DNA of 64,000 bases from Paenibacillus herberti (GCF_002233675.1 NZ_NMUQ01000003.1:474671-538670); one strand, 5' to 3'. Positions 29,142-38,378 are shown, counted from the stretch's first letter. Program-made: numbers and translations. The notes: generated from the sequence alone by a model not told the origin.

Positions 29142-30203
29142 ATGCAACAACCGCAACAACTGAGGCCGATGGGAATTGGCCGGATACTGGACCGCAGTTT
29201 CCAGCTTTATCGCACTCACTTTACAACTTTAGCTATTATCATGCTTGTCTTGTACGGGCCGATGGCCTTGGCCACAATGGGTTTATCGGGAGATAGCGGT
29301 AGTTCCTACTCTGGCATAATTAGTGGCTTCCAGGACGGCAACTTCGAAGAATATTTTAACACGGTGGACCCGGAAGCGCAGCCGATCACTGGATTAGCTA
29401 TTTTTAGCTTGTTGGCCGCCCTCGTTATGATGCTGTTCCTCGGTCCGGTCTCGGTAGCAGCGGTCCTGCATCTGGTGCAGGCTCATCTCCCAGGCGAAGA
29501 AGTGCCCGGCCCAGGCGAGCTGCTGAAACGCGGGTTCCGTCGTTTCTGGCCACTTACGGGCAGTACACTGCTCTTTGGCGTTATTATATTCGGCATGTAT
29601 TTGCTGGTAGTCATAGCTGCTGGGATAATTATTGGTTTAACGATGGTAGTAGGTGCATCCGGCATGGGGGGAACTTCTCCTGGAATGGTGCTTCTTATTT
29701 TTGTGTTCTTGCTGGCTATAGTGCTGCTTATTACCTTCTTCGTCATCCGTTGGGCGTATTATTTGCCATTTGTAGCCTTCGACGAGAGCGGCACTGGGCT
29801 TGGCTACAGCTGGCGCGTGACGAAGGGCAGCTTCTGGCGGTTGCTCCTGTTATATATCGTGCTAAGTTTGCTGCTGAGCATCTTCACCGGAGTGATTAGT
29901 CTGGGAACGACGGCTCTGTTCGGTGGAGGCACGCTAAATTACATTGTGAGTTCGCTTGTGTCCATTCTGATCGGCGCTTTATGGGTTCTCCCGTATGCGG
30001 TTAGCTTCTTCGATCTGCGTGTGCGCCGCGATGGATACGGCCTGGATCAACTGCTGAACGATGCCGATCCATATGGGGGTCAGACACCTCCGGCTCCGCC
30101 AGCATCATGGGGTGGATATGGAAGCTCCGAGCGGAACGATGGAACTGACAACAAAGAAGGTTCCGATGGAAGCGGCGGCTCTGAGGGCGGCAATCGTCCA
30201 TGA
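29142..30203 (+). CDS. Multi-pass membrane protein, glycerophosphoryl-diester-phosphodiesterase-membrane-domain-like
   Basis: 353-residue membrane protein beginning QLRPMGIGRILDRSFQLYR, typical of a Firmicute family annotated as membrane-domain or DUF proteins. About six hydrophobic helices (about 28-50, 83-110, 143-170, 180-205, 227-250, 257-290) are followed by a Gly/Ser/Asp-rich cytosolic tail. No catalytic residues are visible. It is the first gene of a seven-gene operon running to 36167, and its end overlaps the DUF4129 gene by 4 nt. A -10 TATAAT lies at 29036-29041, with a weak -35; otherwise 28885-29141 holds nothing recognisable. Confidence 0.75.
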   Translation: MQQPQQLRPMGIGRILDRSFQLYRTHFTTLAIIMLVLYGPMALATMGLSGDSGSSYSGIISGFQDGNFEEYFNTVDPEAQPITGLAIFSLLAALVMMLFLGPVSVAAVLHLVQAHLPGEEVPGPGELLKRGFRRFWPLTGSTLLFGVIIFGMYLLVVIAAGIIIGLTMVVGASGMGGTSPGMVLLIFVFLLAIVLLITFFVIRWAYYLPFVAFDESGTGLGYSWRVTKGSFWRLLLLYIVLSLLLSIFTGVISLGTTALFGGGTLNYIVSSLVSILIGALWVLPYAVSFFDLRVRRDGYGLDQLLNDADPYGGQTPPAPPASWGGYGSSERNDGTDNKEGSDGSGGSEGGNRP

Positions 30204-30808
30204 ATGAACGCCGTGAGCTGGAAGGCATTCTCGCTGGGGAGGAATATACCGCTTACCGCAAGGGACCGGGCTTTTCCCTCTGGGATTGGCTGCTTGAGGG
30301 GCTTGGACGGCTGCTGAAATACATCTTCCCCGGCCTTACGCCGGGTAAGGGGACGATCAGCGTGTTTGCCATCCTGATCGTGCTTGCTCTGGTTGGTTTT
30401 ATCGTATGGATAGGCTGGCTGCTGTTAAATCGTCGGAGCCGTACAGGGCGGCTGCGATCCGGCGATTGGCTGGAGCCGGGTGAGGATAGCCGTTCCTGGC
30501 ATTATTATGCGGAGCTCGGTGATCGGCACGGTGCGGAAGAGGACTGGAGAGACGGCATTCGAGCCGTCTTTCTAGCCCTGCTTTTCTATTTGGAGGAGCA
30601 GGGAGCACTGCGCGTCGAGCTTTGGAAAACGAATCGTGAGTATTTGGACGAGCTGTCGGAGTCGGGTTCTTCTCATATGCCTGCGCTCAAGGAAGCGATG
30701 GAGCTTTTTGAACGGATATGGTACGGCAAACTGGAAGGCTCGCAAGAGCTGTTCGAGAGCATGCGAAACCTGCTCACCGAAGTTACGGGAGAGGGGGGAC
30801 CGCGTTGA
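30200..30808 (+). CDS. DUF4129 domain membrane protein
   Basis: 202 residues with one TM helix (about 55-77) after a short N-terminal region and a C-terminal DUF4129 domain (about 105-200; WRDGIRAVFLALLFYLEEQG, NREYLDEL, FERIWYGKLEGS). In many bacteria DUF4129 proteins lie beside transglutaminase-like proteins and MoxR/DUF58 genes, as here. A function in envelope homeostasis is suspected, not proven. Both ends overlap neighbouring genes by 4 nt. Confidence 0.85.
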   Translation: MNERRELEGILAGEEYTAYRKGPGFSLWDWLLEGLGRLLKYIFPGLTPGKGTISVFAILIVLALVGFIVWIGWLLLNRRSRTGRLRSGDWLEPGEDSRSWHYYAELGDRHGAEEDWRDGIRAVFLALLFYLEEQGALRVELWKTNREYLDELSESGSSHMPALKEAMELFERIWYGKLEGSQELFESMRNLLTEVTGEGGPR

Positions 30809-32064
30809 AAAGAAAATCCAATCGCGTCCTCTGGCTGCTTCCGGCAGCAGCTGCGCTTTTCTTGTTATTAGGACTGTTACTGGCCCGTCCTCAGCTTCCA
30901 GATGAGCCGGCGAATCTTAGCTCCTCAGCAGATACGGATGGTGTCAGAGCTTGGCGCGAGCTGCTGGAGAAGCGGAATGGCAATGTTGGAGAGTGGCGGC
31001 TTCGCTGGGAAGAGCTGCCGGAAACCGGCTCGAACCGACTGATGATTGCTGTTGGGCCTAACAAAATCGCTCCAAAGGAATGGGAAGCGATGGAGAGCTG
31101 GCTGCGTGCAGGGAACCATTTGCTCCTTCTAGATGATAGCGGCGAGGAGCCCCTAGACTGGATGCTGTCCGGCGGGAAGTCGGATGATGCTGATTCAGAG
31201 GAAGGGGCAGCTCCAGCGGAGGAGAAGGAATCAGAAGCTACTGACCAGAACGAGACGGATAGCGCCAGCGGCAAGGATGCTCCTCCACCTGAGAAACCTA
31301 TTGAAGCGGAAGCGTTGGTTGGACCGGGGAGTTATGTAGCTGAGGTGTCAACAAGTCTGCGCATCCAGAGTGCGAGCAATGATGCCGAAACGCTGGTAAA
31401 GGATAGCGAAGGCGTACTTGCCAGCCGATTGAAGCTCGGAGAAGGCTCCGTTACCTTCGTGGTGGAGCCGCGCTGGATGCAGAACGGGGCGGCGCTTCGA
31501 GCTTCCCATACGGAGATTATGGCTGCTTTGCTGGCTGGCTCCTGGTCGGAGATTATGTTTGACGAGCAGCATCATGGATACACGTTGAAGCCGGGTTTGT
31601 TCGCGGTTTATCCTAACTGGTTGCTGCTGGCTAGCATTATGTTATTGCTGGCAATGTTGTTATGGCTGTGGAGCAGCGGCAAACGTTTCGGCCCTGTACG
31701 CATTCCACGGGAATGGACGGTGCGGCGCGGAGATGAGACGGCGCGGGCACTTGCCGCCTGGTACGAGCGGTTTGGCCTGATGGACGATGCGCTCGATCGG
31801 CAACGTAGACGGCTGCGTCAGCAGTTGTCCCAGCGCTGGGGACTGAGTCCTGCCGCAACGCCGGAGCAGGCTGCAGCAGCGGCACGCAGCCGCTGGAGTG
31901 AGCAGGATGCGCAGCGGCTGCAGCATGTACTTGAAGAACGGCCGATAGTCGCTAGCGGACGTAAGGCGGCAAGACGCGAATTTATAGCAAGATCTAGAGA
32001 TACGAGCGAACTGGCGGCTCTGCTGAGAGGCAGCAGCCTGTCGGGAAGGGGAGAGAGACGTTGA
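30805..32064 (+). CDS. DUF4350 domain membrane protein
   Basis: 419 residues from TTG 30805, placed in a TTGA overlap with the upstream stop and preceded by GAGAGGGGG. An N-terminal TM helix (about 8-26) leads into an extracellular DUF4350 region (DTDGVRAWRELLEKRNGNV, LRAGNHLLLLDDSG) with an acidic Ser/Glu/Asp-rich insert (about 130-170). A second TM helix (about 268-290) precedes a basic cytosolic tail (RFGPVRIPREWTVRRGDET). It belongs with the MoxR/DUF58 genes that follow. Confidence 0.82.
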   Translation: MKRKSNRVLWLLPAAAALFLLLGLLLARPQLPDEPANLSSSADTDGVRAWRELLEKRNGNVGEWRLRWEELPETGSNRLMIAVGPNKIAPKEWEAMESWLRAGNHLLLLDDSGEEPLDWMLSGGKSDDADSEEGAAPAEEKESEATDQNETDSASGKDAPPPEKPIEAEALVGPGSYVAEVSTSLRIQSASNDAETLVKDSEGVLASRLKLGEGSVTFVVEPRWMQNGAALRASHTEIMAALLAGSWSEIMFDEQHHGYTLKPGLFAVYPNWLLLASIMLLLAMLLWLWSSGKRFGPVRIPREWTVRRGDETARALAAWYERFGLMDDALDRQRRRLRQQLSQRWGLSPAATPEQAAAAARSRWSEQDAQRLQHVLEERPIVASGRKAARREFIARSRDTSELAALLRGSSLSGRGERR

Positions 32065-32981
32065 AAAACTTGCTAGAATCGCTGGAGCAGCGAATTCATG
32101 GTCAAAATCGTAATATCCGGCTGCTCGTCACCGCGTTTGTCGCGGGTGGGCATGTACTGCTGGAGGGAGTGCCAGGACTCGGCAAAACGAGCTTGGCAAG
32201 GCAGCTTGCTGTTTTATCAGGCTGCAACTGGAGACGCATCCAGTTCACACCGGATCTTTTGCCAGGAGATATTACGGGTAGCGTTACCTACAACATGCAG
32301 GAGCAGAGCTTCGCGGTAGTGAAGGGACCTGTGTTTACAAATGTGCTGTTGGCCGATGAGATCAATCGTTCCGGACCTAAAACCCAAGCTGCTTTGCTCG
32401 AAGCCATGGAGGAGCGGCAGGTAACGATACAAGGTACGACTTACCCGCTGCCAGAGCCGTTTTTCGTAGTAGCGACGCAGAACCCGGTGGAATATGACGG
32501 TACATATCCGCTGCCGGAAGCGCAGTTGGACCGTTTCCTGTTTAAGCTGATTCTGGAGTACCCTGGGGAACAGGCGGAAGTTAACATTCTGCGGAATCAT
32601 CGCCGTGCGGGAGGTCTCGCAGAAGTGACGCCGGAGCCAGTCATTACAGGGGAGCAGATCCGTGAGCTGCAGGGCCGCGTGGAAAACGTCGTTGTAGAAG
32701 AGGCGCTATATGCTTATACGGCTGTACTCGTTCGCGCGACGCGGGAGAGCGAAGGCGTGCAGCTCGGCGCGAGCCCGCGGGCAGGCATCGCGCTGCTGCG
32801 TGCCGCATCCGCATGGGCGCTGCTAGAAGGAAGAGACTACATGACGCCCGACGACATCAAAGAAATGGCGCTACCGGTGCTCCGTCATCGGTTGCTGCTG
32901 ACGCCGCAGGCGGAACTGGAGGGGATGACCGGTGAAGGCATCATCCGGCAAACGTTGGCATCGGTTCCGGTTCCTCGCTAG
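32061..32981 (+). CDS. MoxR family AAA+ ATPase
   Basis: 306-residue AAA+ chaperone-like ATPase, again starting at a TTG in a TTGA overlap. Walker A is EGVPGLGKTSLA, Walker B LLADEINRSGPKTQAALLEAMEE, with sensor ATQNPVEYDGTYPLPEAQLDRF and the arginine-containing sensor-2 region SPRAGIALLRAASAWA. MoxR ATPases work with DUF58/VWA-type partners in maturing or assembling protein complexes; the partner is the next gene. Confidence 0.92.
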   Translation: MKNLLESLEQRIHGQNRNIRLLVTAFVAGGHVLLEGVPGLGKTSLARQLAVLSGCNWRRIQFTPDLLPGDITGSVTYNMQEQSFAVVKGPVFTNVLLADEINRSGPKTQAALLEAMEERQVTIQGTTYPLPEPFFVVATQNPVEYDGTYPLPEAQLDRFLFKLILEYPGEQAEVNILRNHRRAGGLAEVTPEPVITGEQIRELQGRVENVVVEEALYAYTAVLVRATRESEGVQLGASPRAGIALLRAASAWALLEGRDYMTPDDIKEMALPVLRHRLLLTPQAELEGMTGEGIIRQTLASVPVPR

Positions 32982-34302
32982 GCTGCTGCGTCGCTTTCCG
33001 CTGCCAACCCGCCGTCTAGCGGGCTGGGCGGCGGTTGGAGCGGTTGCAACTGCTGGCGCTGGAGCTTTGGGCCTGCACTGGGTCGTCTTTGTGGCGTGGT
33101 GCGCAGCGCTGCTCGTGCTGTCGATCATCGATCTGGTACGGCTGCCGCGCGCACTCGCCTGGACGGTACGCCGACGGCTGCCGGAAAGCTCGGAGATTCG
33201 CCGGACATTCCAAGTTGGCTTAGACGCGGTTTGCCGCTCTAAGGCTCAACTTCTGGTAGAGTTGGCGGATGATATTCCGGGCTCTTTCCATCGGCCAGAT
33301 GGACGAACGGTCGGCGGCCCGCTGCGCGGCTCTGCCGGGTTCAGCTATCGGCTCACCGCTGAGGAACGCGGCAATTATCGCTTCCGTGAGGTGGATCTTC
33401 GCTGGAGCGGCGGCTTTGGGCTTTGGTCGAAGCAGACGCAGCTGACGGTCGAGGATGATATCCGCATCGACCCGGACTTGTCCGGCGTGCGGGGCGTACT
33501 GGCATCCGCACAGGATTCTCTGCTGGTGGACGGCAAGCGCATCTATCGCCGCCAACGCGGCGGCACGGAGTTCGACGCGATTAGGGAGTATGCCGCCGGC
33601 GATGACATCCGCGAGGTGAACTGGCGGGCTACGGCACGCACCGGTCGGCTGTTGACGAATCTTTATCGCCCTGAGAAGGGCAAAACGCTCGTGCTGCTGC
33701 TGGACTGCGGCCGTCAGATGGGCGTGGAGCTGGACGGTCAGGTCAAGCTCGACCGCTCCCTGGAAGCGGCGCTGACTCTGGCCGCAGCTGCGCTGAGGCA
33801 AGGGGATCAGGTTGCTTTGATCGCCTACTCCAGCAGCGTGAAGCTGTTTATTCCGCCGGGACGCGGGCTTGCGCATCTGCAGACGCTGACGCGCTCAGCG
33901 AGTGGGATCAGCAGTGACTATGCGGAAGCAGGAACGTCCGTCGGGCTAGGATTTTTATTGAAGCGGATTCGCAAGCGCTCGTTTGCGGTGCTCTTTTCCG
34001 ATATGGACCATTATCTGCATGATACCGAGCTGCTGGCGTACGCGGCCAAGGTTCGTAAGCAGCATCATCTGGTGCTAATGTCGCTGCAAAATCCTGTCAT
34101 GCGGCAATTGGAAGAGACGCGTCCGGATACGCTCTCGGAGGCTTATGTGCAGAGCATCGCCGCATCCTATGCGTTGGAACGGCAGCTGCTGGTTCGTCGT
34201 ATGGGCAGCACTGGCATCCCGATGCTTGATACAGCACCGGATCAGCTTGCTGTTAGTGCGGTTAATACGTATCTGGACATTCGTGATCGAGGCTTGCTGT
34301 GA
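32932..34302 (+). CDS. DUF58 domain protein, MoxR partner
   Basis: 456 residues from GTG 32932, overlapping MoxR by 50 nt. Two N-terminal hydrophobic segments (about 24-62) anchor it. The DUF58 core has FDAIREYAAGDDIREVNWRA followed by TARTGRLLTNLYRPEKGKT, and a degenerate VWA-like region (LVLLLDCGRQMGVELDGQ). It is the standard partner of MoxR, and its membrane anchors suggest the complex works at the membrane with the surrounding gene products. Confidence 0.9.
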   Translation: MKASSGKRWHRFRFLARLLRRFPLPTRRLAGWAAVGAVATAGAGALGLHWVVFVAWCAALLVLSIIDLVRLPRALAWTVRRRLPESSEIRRTFQVGLDAVCRSKAQLLVELADDIPGSFHRPDGRTVGGPLRGSAGFSYRLTAEERGNYRFREVDLRWSGGFGLWSKQTQLTVEDDIRIDPDLSGVRGVLASAQDSLLVDGKRIYRRQRGGTEFDAIREYAAGDDIREVNWRATARTGRLLTNLYRPEKGKTLVLLLDCGRQMGVELDGQVKLDRSLEAALTLAAAALRQGDQVALIAYSSSVKLFIPPGRGLAHLQTLTRSASGISSDYAEAGTSVGLGFLLKRIRKRSFAVLFSDMDHYLHDTELLAYAAKVRKQHHLVLMSLQNPVMRQLEETRPDTLSEAYVQSIAASYALERQLLVRRMGSTGIPMLDTAPDQLAVSAVNTYLDIRDRGLL

Positions 34303-34326
34303 GGATAGCCGCAAAGGAGATGCTTC

Positions 34327-35352
34327 ATGGACACAACTGCTTTCATACGGCGCAATAAGCCGTCTTGGGCGGAGCTGGAAGCTCTGCTAGGCCTGCTTGG
34401 CAAGCGCAGCGCACGAGCTGAGGCTGCACAATTGGATCGCTTCGGGGAGCTGTATCGGACTGCCTCGGCGCATCTCGCTTATTTGCAAACGCATGCCCCG
34501 GCCAGCGAGGCGACTGTTCTGCTTAACGATCTTGTCTCTCGCTCACATAATCAGCTGCATGCGGGCGGAACGGCTGGAAAAAGCCATCCGCTGCGGTTCA
34601 TGCTCTACGGCTTCCCGATGCTGATCAAGATGCGGATGCCCTTCATTTTACTGGCGGGATTGCTGTTTGGATTCGGAGGTTTGCTAGGTTATTTAGCCAT
34701 ATCGGCTAATCCATCTGTCATCCACGCGGTGCTTCCTGCCGGTATGGCGGATGGGGTTGATCCCTCAAGAGTTAACAGCGACCGAGGCGATATCAATAGC
34801 GCAATCATGTCGGCGGAGATTATGACGAACAACATTCGAGTGGCAGTGTTGGCCTTTCTTAGCGGTGTGACGCTGGGGTTCTTCACGTTATATCTGATGG
34901 TGTTCAACGGGCTGCTGATCGGCGCGCTTGCGGCTGTATTTGCTCAAACGGGATATACCTATACATTCTGGGCTTACATCCTGCCGCATGGTGTTATCGA
35001 GCTGTTGGCCATCTTCATCGCCGGGGGCGCAGGTTTTTATATGGGATATAAGTTTTTTGTACCCGGTGAGCTGCCCCGAGGGCTCGTTTTTGTCCAGTCC
35101 GCCAAGGAGTCGGCCTTGTTGTTGCTTGGTACGATTCCGCTTTTTGTCATCGCGGGCTTAATTGAAGGTTATATTACTCCAGCCGTGCTGCCGCTTTGGG
35201 TTAAGTATGCCATTGCCGGTCTGACTCTCGTTGCATGCGTGGCGTATTATTTGTACGGTACCTCGCGCGGCGCCCGAGCGGAAGGTGAGTCAGGGGCTGT
35301 CGGTGAGCGCGGCGGTATGCAGTTAGCTTTGGAAGGGAAAGGAACACCGTAA
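34327..35352 (+). CDS. SpoIIM/DUF95 family membrane protein
   Basis: 341 residues with a soluble N-terminal part and five or six TM helices. The family signatures are VRVAVLAFLSGVTLGF-like NNIRVAVLAFLSGVTLGFF, FNGLLIGALAAVF and ILPHGVIELLAIFIAGGAGF. The DUF95 family includes the stage II sporulation protein SpoIIM, but copies in MoxR/RDD operons are broader and are not necessarily sporulation genes. The stop TAATG overlaps the RDD gene start. Confidence 0.88.
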   Translation: MDTTAFIRRNKPSWAELEALLGLLGKRSARAEAAQLDRFGELYRTASAHLAYLQTHAPASEATVLLNDLVSRSHNQLHAGGTAGKSHPLRFMLYGFPMLIKMRMPFILLAGLLFGFGGLLGYLAISANPSVIHAVLPAGMADGVDPSRVNSDRGDINSAIMSAEIMTNNIRVAVLAFLSGVTLGFFTLYLMVFNGLLIGALAAVFAQTGYTYTFWAYILPHGVIELLAIFIAGGAGFYMGYKFFVPGELPRGLVFVQSAKESALLLLGTIPLFVIAGLIEGYITPAVLPLWVKYAIAGLTLVACVAYYLYGTSRGARAEGESGAVGERGGMQLALEGKGTP

Positions 35353-36167
35353 TGTCCTTTTACACTCAGTTAGAAAAAGAAACCGTCCTGCTCACACCGG
35401 AACAGGTTCGCCTGCGTTATCGAACTGCCGGTCTCGGCAGCCGGGCGATTGCGCATCTTATCGATGTGTTGCTGCTGCTCGCTGCATCATTATTAATTGT
35501 GTTCGGCACGGCCGGAACCATTTATCTGCTTTCCTCAACTTGGTTCCCGAATGACGGATACGATTATCTGTTTGCCGGCATGTTTATCTTTCTTATTCTG
35601 TTTAATGTAGCTTATTTCATCGTCATGGAAGCCTATCGAGGCGGCCAGACGATTGGCAAAAAAGCGATGGGATTACGCGTGCTGCTGTCCACCGGCCAAT
35701 CCGCGACGATTGTGCCGATCGTAATCCGCAATCTGTTTCGACTGCTCGATCTGTTGCCGATGGGATATTTTATAGGCAGTGTTGCGATGTTTTTCAGCAA
35801 GTCCGACAAGAGGGTCGGCGATATGGTGGCTGGCACGATTGTCGTCACCGAGGCGACCGCGGAGCATCGCAAGCGCAGAGCTCGCATCGACAAGCGGATT
35901 GCCCGCTTGCAGGCCAAAGGCCTGCTCTTGCCGGAGCTGGAGCTTGATGAGACTCGCCGCGCTTCACTGCAGGAACAGGACTGGCAGCTGCTCCAGGGCT
36001 GGGCCGAACGCCTCGATCCTAAGCCGCAGACTGCGGCGCAGGGGCTGGAGGAGCGCATCTGGATGCATTTCATTGTGAAGCTAGGGCATGAGCGTGCTCG
36101 GTATAGTGATCCGCGAGGGTACTTGGCGGCTCTATATTTGGCTGTTAGAGGGGATTGGGAGCTCTGA
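35352..36167 (+). CDS. RDD family membrane protein
   Basis: 271 residues. The RDD domain (about 15-165) starts RLRYRTAGLGSRAIAHLIDVLLL, with Arg and Asp at the family positions, and has YRGGQTIGKKAMGLRV. Three or four TM helices precede a Leu/Glu/Arg-rich cytosolic tail. RDD proteins are of uncertain function (a transporter role has been proposed for some). It is the last gene of the 29142-36167 operon; repeats follow it rather than a clean terminator. Confidence 0.87.
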   Translation: MSFYTQLEKETVLLTPEQVRLRYRTAGLGSRAIAHLIDVLLLLAASLLIVFGTAGTIYLLSSTWFPNDGYDYLFAGMFIFLILFNVAYFIVMEAYRGGQTIGKKAMGLRVLLSTGQSATIVPIVIRNLFRLLDLLPMGYFIGSVAMFFSKSDKRVGDMVAGTIVVTEATAEHRKRRARIDKRIARLQAKGLLLPELELDETRRASLQEQDWQLLQGWAERLDPKPQTAAQGLEERIWMHFIVKLGHERARYSDPRGYLAALYLAVRGDWEL

Positions 36168-36171
36168 GTAT

Positions 36172-36357
36172 TATTCGGTCGACTGCGGACGGAACTACGC
36201 TGCGTGAGGCGAACCGGTGATTCGGTCGACTGCTGGCGGAACTCCGCTGCGTGAGGCGAACCGGTGATTCGGTCAACAGCTGGCGGAACTCCGCTGCGTG
36301 AGGCGAACCGGTGATTCGGTCAACAGCTGGCGGAACTCCGCTGCGTGAGGCGAACCT
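36172..36357. repeat. 47-bp tandem repeat, four copies
   Basis: Four copies of ATTCGGTC(G/A)ACNGCTGG...ending GTGAGGCGAACCGGTG, with starts of the variable GAC/AAC at 36181, 36228, 36275 and 36322 (period exactly 47 bp). It begins immediately after the RDD stop codon. The last two copies are nearly identical and the first is the most divergent. Confidence 0.85.
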
Positions 36358-36377
36358 TTCTCCGATTCCTCTGGAAC

Positions 36378-36423
36378 GCGGATGCCCTGATTGCCCAACA
36401 CACCAAGGTGTGGGCATCCGCCT
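36378..36423. other. Long hairpin in the repeat-rich intergenic region
   Basis: Outer stem GCGGATGCCC/GGGCATCCGC encloses an inner ACACC/GGTGT pairing. There is no T-tract, so it is not a plain terminator. Two further hairpins follow: CACCCCCA/TGGGGGTG (36503-36529) and GCCGTCTT/AAGACGGC (36533-36561). Confidence 0.55.
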
Positions 36424-36554
36424 TCCAAGAGGACCGCTGCCGCTTCTCCAAAAGGTTTCGCCTCCCTTCGCTGCACCGCCGCAGTCTTCCTCATGATGCT
36501 CCCACCCCCATTATTTTTTAATGGGGGTGTTTGCCGTCTTCCGCATACGTGGAA

Positions 36555-36905
36555 AGACGGCAGGCTTACTTGAAACCCGTCGAAAGCGGCCCCAACGGCC
36601 AAAGCAAGTAGTCGAAGCTACTTGAGCGCGCCGAAAGCGACCTAGGCGAGCAAAGCAAGTAGTCGAAGTTACTTGAAACCCGTCGAAAGCGGCCCCAACG
36701 GCCAAAGCAAGTAGTCGAAGTTACTTGAAACCCGCCGAAAACGACCTAGGCGAGCAAAGGAAGTAGTCGAAGCTACTTGAACTCGCCGGAAGCGGCCCCG
36801 ACGAGCAAAGGAAGAAGTCGAAGTTACTTGAGCGCGCCGAAAGCGGCCTAGAGGAGCAAAGGAAGAAGTCGAAGCTACTTGAACGCGCCGAAAGCGGCCC
36901 CGACG
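36555..36905. repeat. Array A: six copies of a 51-bp unit with core CAAGTAGTCGAAGCTACTTG
   Basis: Core starts at 36605, 36656, 36708, 36760, 36811 and 36862 (spacing 51-52 bp). The core is a palindrome with stem CAAGTAG/CTACTTG around TCGAAG. In the last three copies its first base is G. Flanks read (A/G)CCCGTCGAAAGCGGCCCCAACGGCC or a related GCGCGCCGAAAGCGACCTAGGCGAG and alternate between the two types. The same core is found at 63.1-64 kb. Confidence 0.9.
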
Positions 36906-36991
36906 AGCAGATGACCAAGAATTCCTTAGCGGAATTCAGAAGCGCTATTTGGCCGGAATGCATGTACATGGAGACTCTAACAACACTGAAA

Positions 36992-37068
36992 TTAACTGAA
37001 ACGCGTTATTCCTGTGAATATCGGTTTTTTAGGCAGAAACGCTAAATAAGCTCTCTCAGTTTCGTTAA
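36992..37068. repeat. Dispersed imperfect palindrome, copy 2
   Basis: Left arm TTAACTGAAACGCGTTATT (36992-37010) and right arm AATAAGCTCTCTCAGTTTCG-TTAA (37044-37068). The arms correspond to those at 611-664 and 57989-58070. A further degenerate right arm follows at about 37095-37125. Confidence 0.6.
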
Positions 37069-37229
37069 CTTAGAAAACGATTCCAGTTGCCGTAAATAGC
37101 ACTTCTCCGTTTCGTCGTTATGAACATATTTTTAAAACCTGCCGTAGTTCTCGTGAACTGATTCATCTTCTCCGGGATCGTCCACATATACTTACATGAT
37201 GGGAGTCAATTCCGGAAGGAGATGGGCTG

Positions 37230-38378
37230 ATGAAGCATCGGATGGCGAACTTGCTGCTAGCTCTTTCGCTAGCTGTATCCATATATGTAGTAGAGGCAAG
37301 AGTGAATGAGCCTGCCCAGGCTGATCGGCTGGATACTGCGGCGGTTTTGGCCCAGTCTGGTGAGCGAGCAGGTTTAGATGAGCGATTGGAAGCTGAATTG
37401 CGAGCAGGGTCAGATGAGCAGTTGGAAGCAGAACTGCGAGCAGGAACAAGAGGCAGTCTGTCTCCGCCCGAGGCCGGAGACGAATCTGGCACAGATCGTA
37501 ATGCCGAGTCAGCAACGGATGCGAGTGGCGAAGACAAGTCAGCGGCAGACGCGAGCGACGTTGAAAAGGTAGCAGCGGGCAGCTCTAGCGATGGGGTGGG
37601 TGTCGGCAACAATAGGCCAGCGGCCGAAACCGACCTCAAGGAAACCGAGGGAGAAGTCCGCTCTACAATTGTAGAGGCTGGCAGTTCCCGAGCGAAGCTT
37701 GTGGACGGTCTGGCGAAGGGGTTCCAAAGCAGGGGAGCGGAGTTTCAACTGACGTTCCGGGGAGAGCATGAGGAACTGGTGAAACTGATGCCGGATCTGG
37801 TGCAGCAGGCTCTTTTTCAGGATGATTATACTGCTTATGTCCTGAAATCCTATTCCTATAAGATTCAAACGGCACGCCAAACTTCTACGATTCGAATGAA
37901 GGCCGAGTATCGGGAAACTCCGGAGCAAACAGCAGAGGTGGCGGAGCAATCCAAGGCTATGTTGGCGAAACTTGTGAAGCCGGGGATGAGCGACGAGGAA
38001 AAGGTGCGCGCCATTCATGACTGGATCGTGCGTCATATTCGCTATGATGAGTCTTTGTCTCGTTATACAGCGTATGAGGCGGTGGAGCTGCGTTCCGCAG
38101 TGTGCCAAGGTTATGCGCTGCTCGCTTATCGGATGCTCAGCGATGCCGGGTTGGAGGTGCGGATTATCGAAGGAACGGTGGAATCGGGGGATCATGCCTG
38201 GAATTTGGTACGGCTGGACGGGAGCTGGTATCATCTTGATGCAACTTGGGATGATCCGCTCCCGGATCGCGGAAATGAGGTCAGCCACAAGTACTATCTG
38301 CTCTCGGACGCCGAAATTGGGAAGGATCATCAATGGACGAAGGATTACCCCAGGGCACCGAAGGGCTACGCTGATTAA
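37230..38378 (+). CDS. Secreted transglutaminase-like domain protein
   Basis: 382 residues with a signal peptide or membrane anchor (about 5-25). A long acidic, Ala/Glu/Ser-rich linker (about 26-150) is followed by a transglutaminase-like domain. The domain has the lead-in KPGMSDEEKVRAIHDWIV, the catalytic Cys in LRSAVCQGYALLAYRML, His in GDHAWNLVRLDG and Asp in YHLDATWDDP, with the ending SHKYYLLSDAEI. Bacterial members of this cysteine-peptidase-like superfamily often act on the cell surface, but the substrate is unknown. It is monocistronic. Confidence 0.88.
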   Translation: MKHRMANLLLALSLAVSIYVVEARVNEPAQADRLDTAAVLAQSGERAGLDERLEAELRAGSDEQLEAELRAGTRGSLSPPEAGDESGTDRNAESATDASGEDKSAADASDVEKVAAGSSSDGVGVGNNRPAAETDLKETEGEVRSTIVEAGSSRAKLVDGLAKGFQSRGAEFQLTFRGEHEELVKLMPDLVQQALFQDDYTAYVLKSYSYKIQTARQTSTIRMKAEYRETPEQTAEVAEQSKAMLAKLVKPGMSDEEKVRAIHDWIVRHIRYDESLSRYTAYEAVELRSAVCQGYALLAYRMLSDAGLEVRIIEGTVESGDHAWNLVRLDGSWYHLDATWDDPLPDRGNEVSHKYYLLSDAEIGKDHQWTKDYPRAPKGYAD

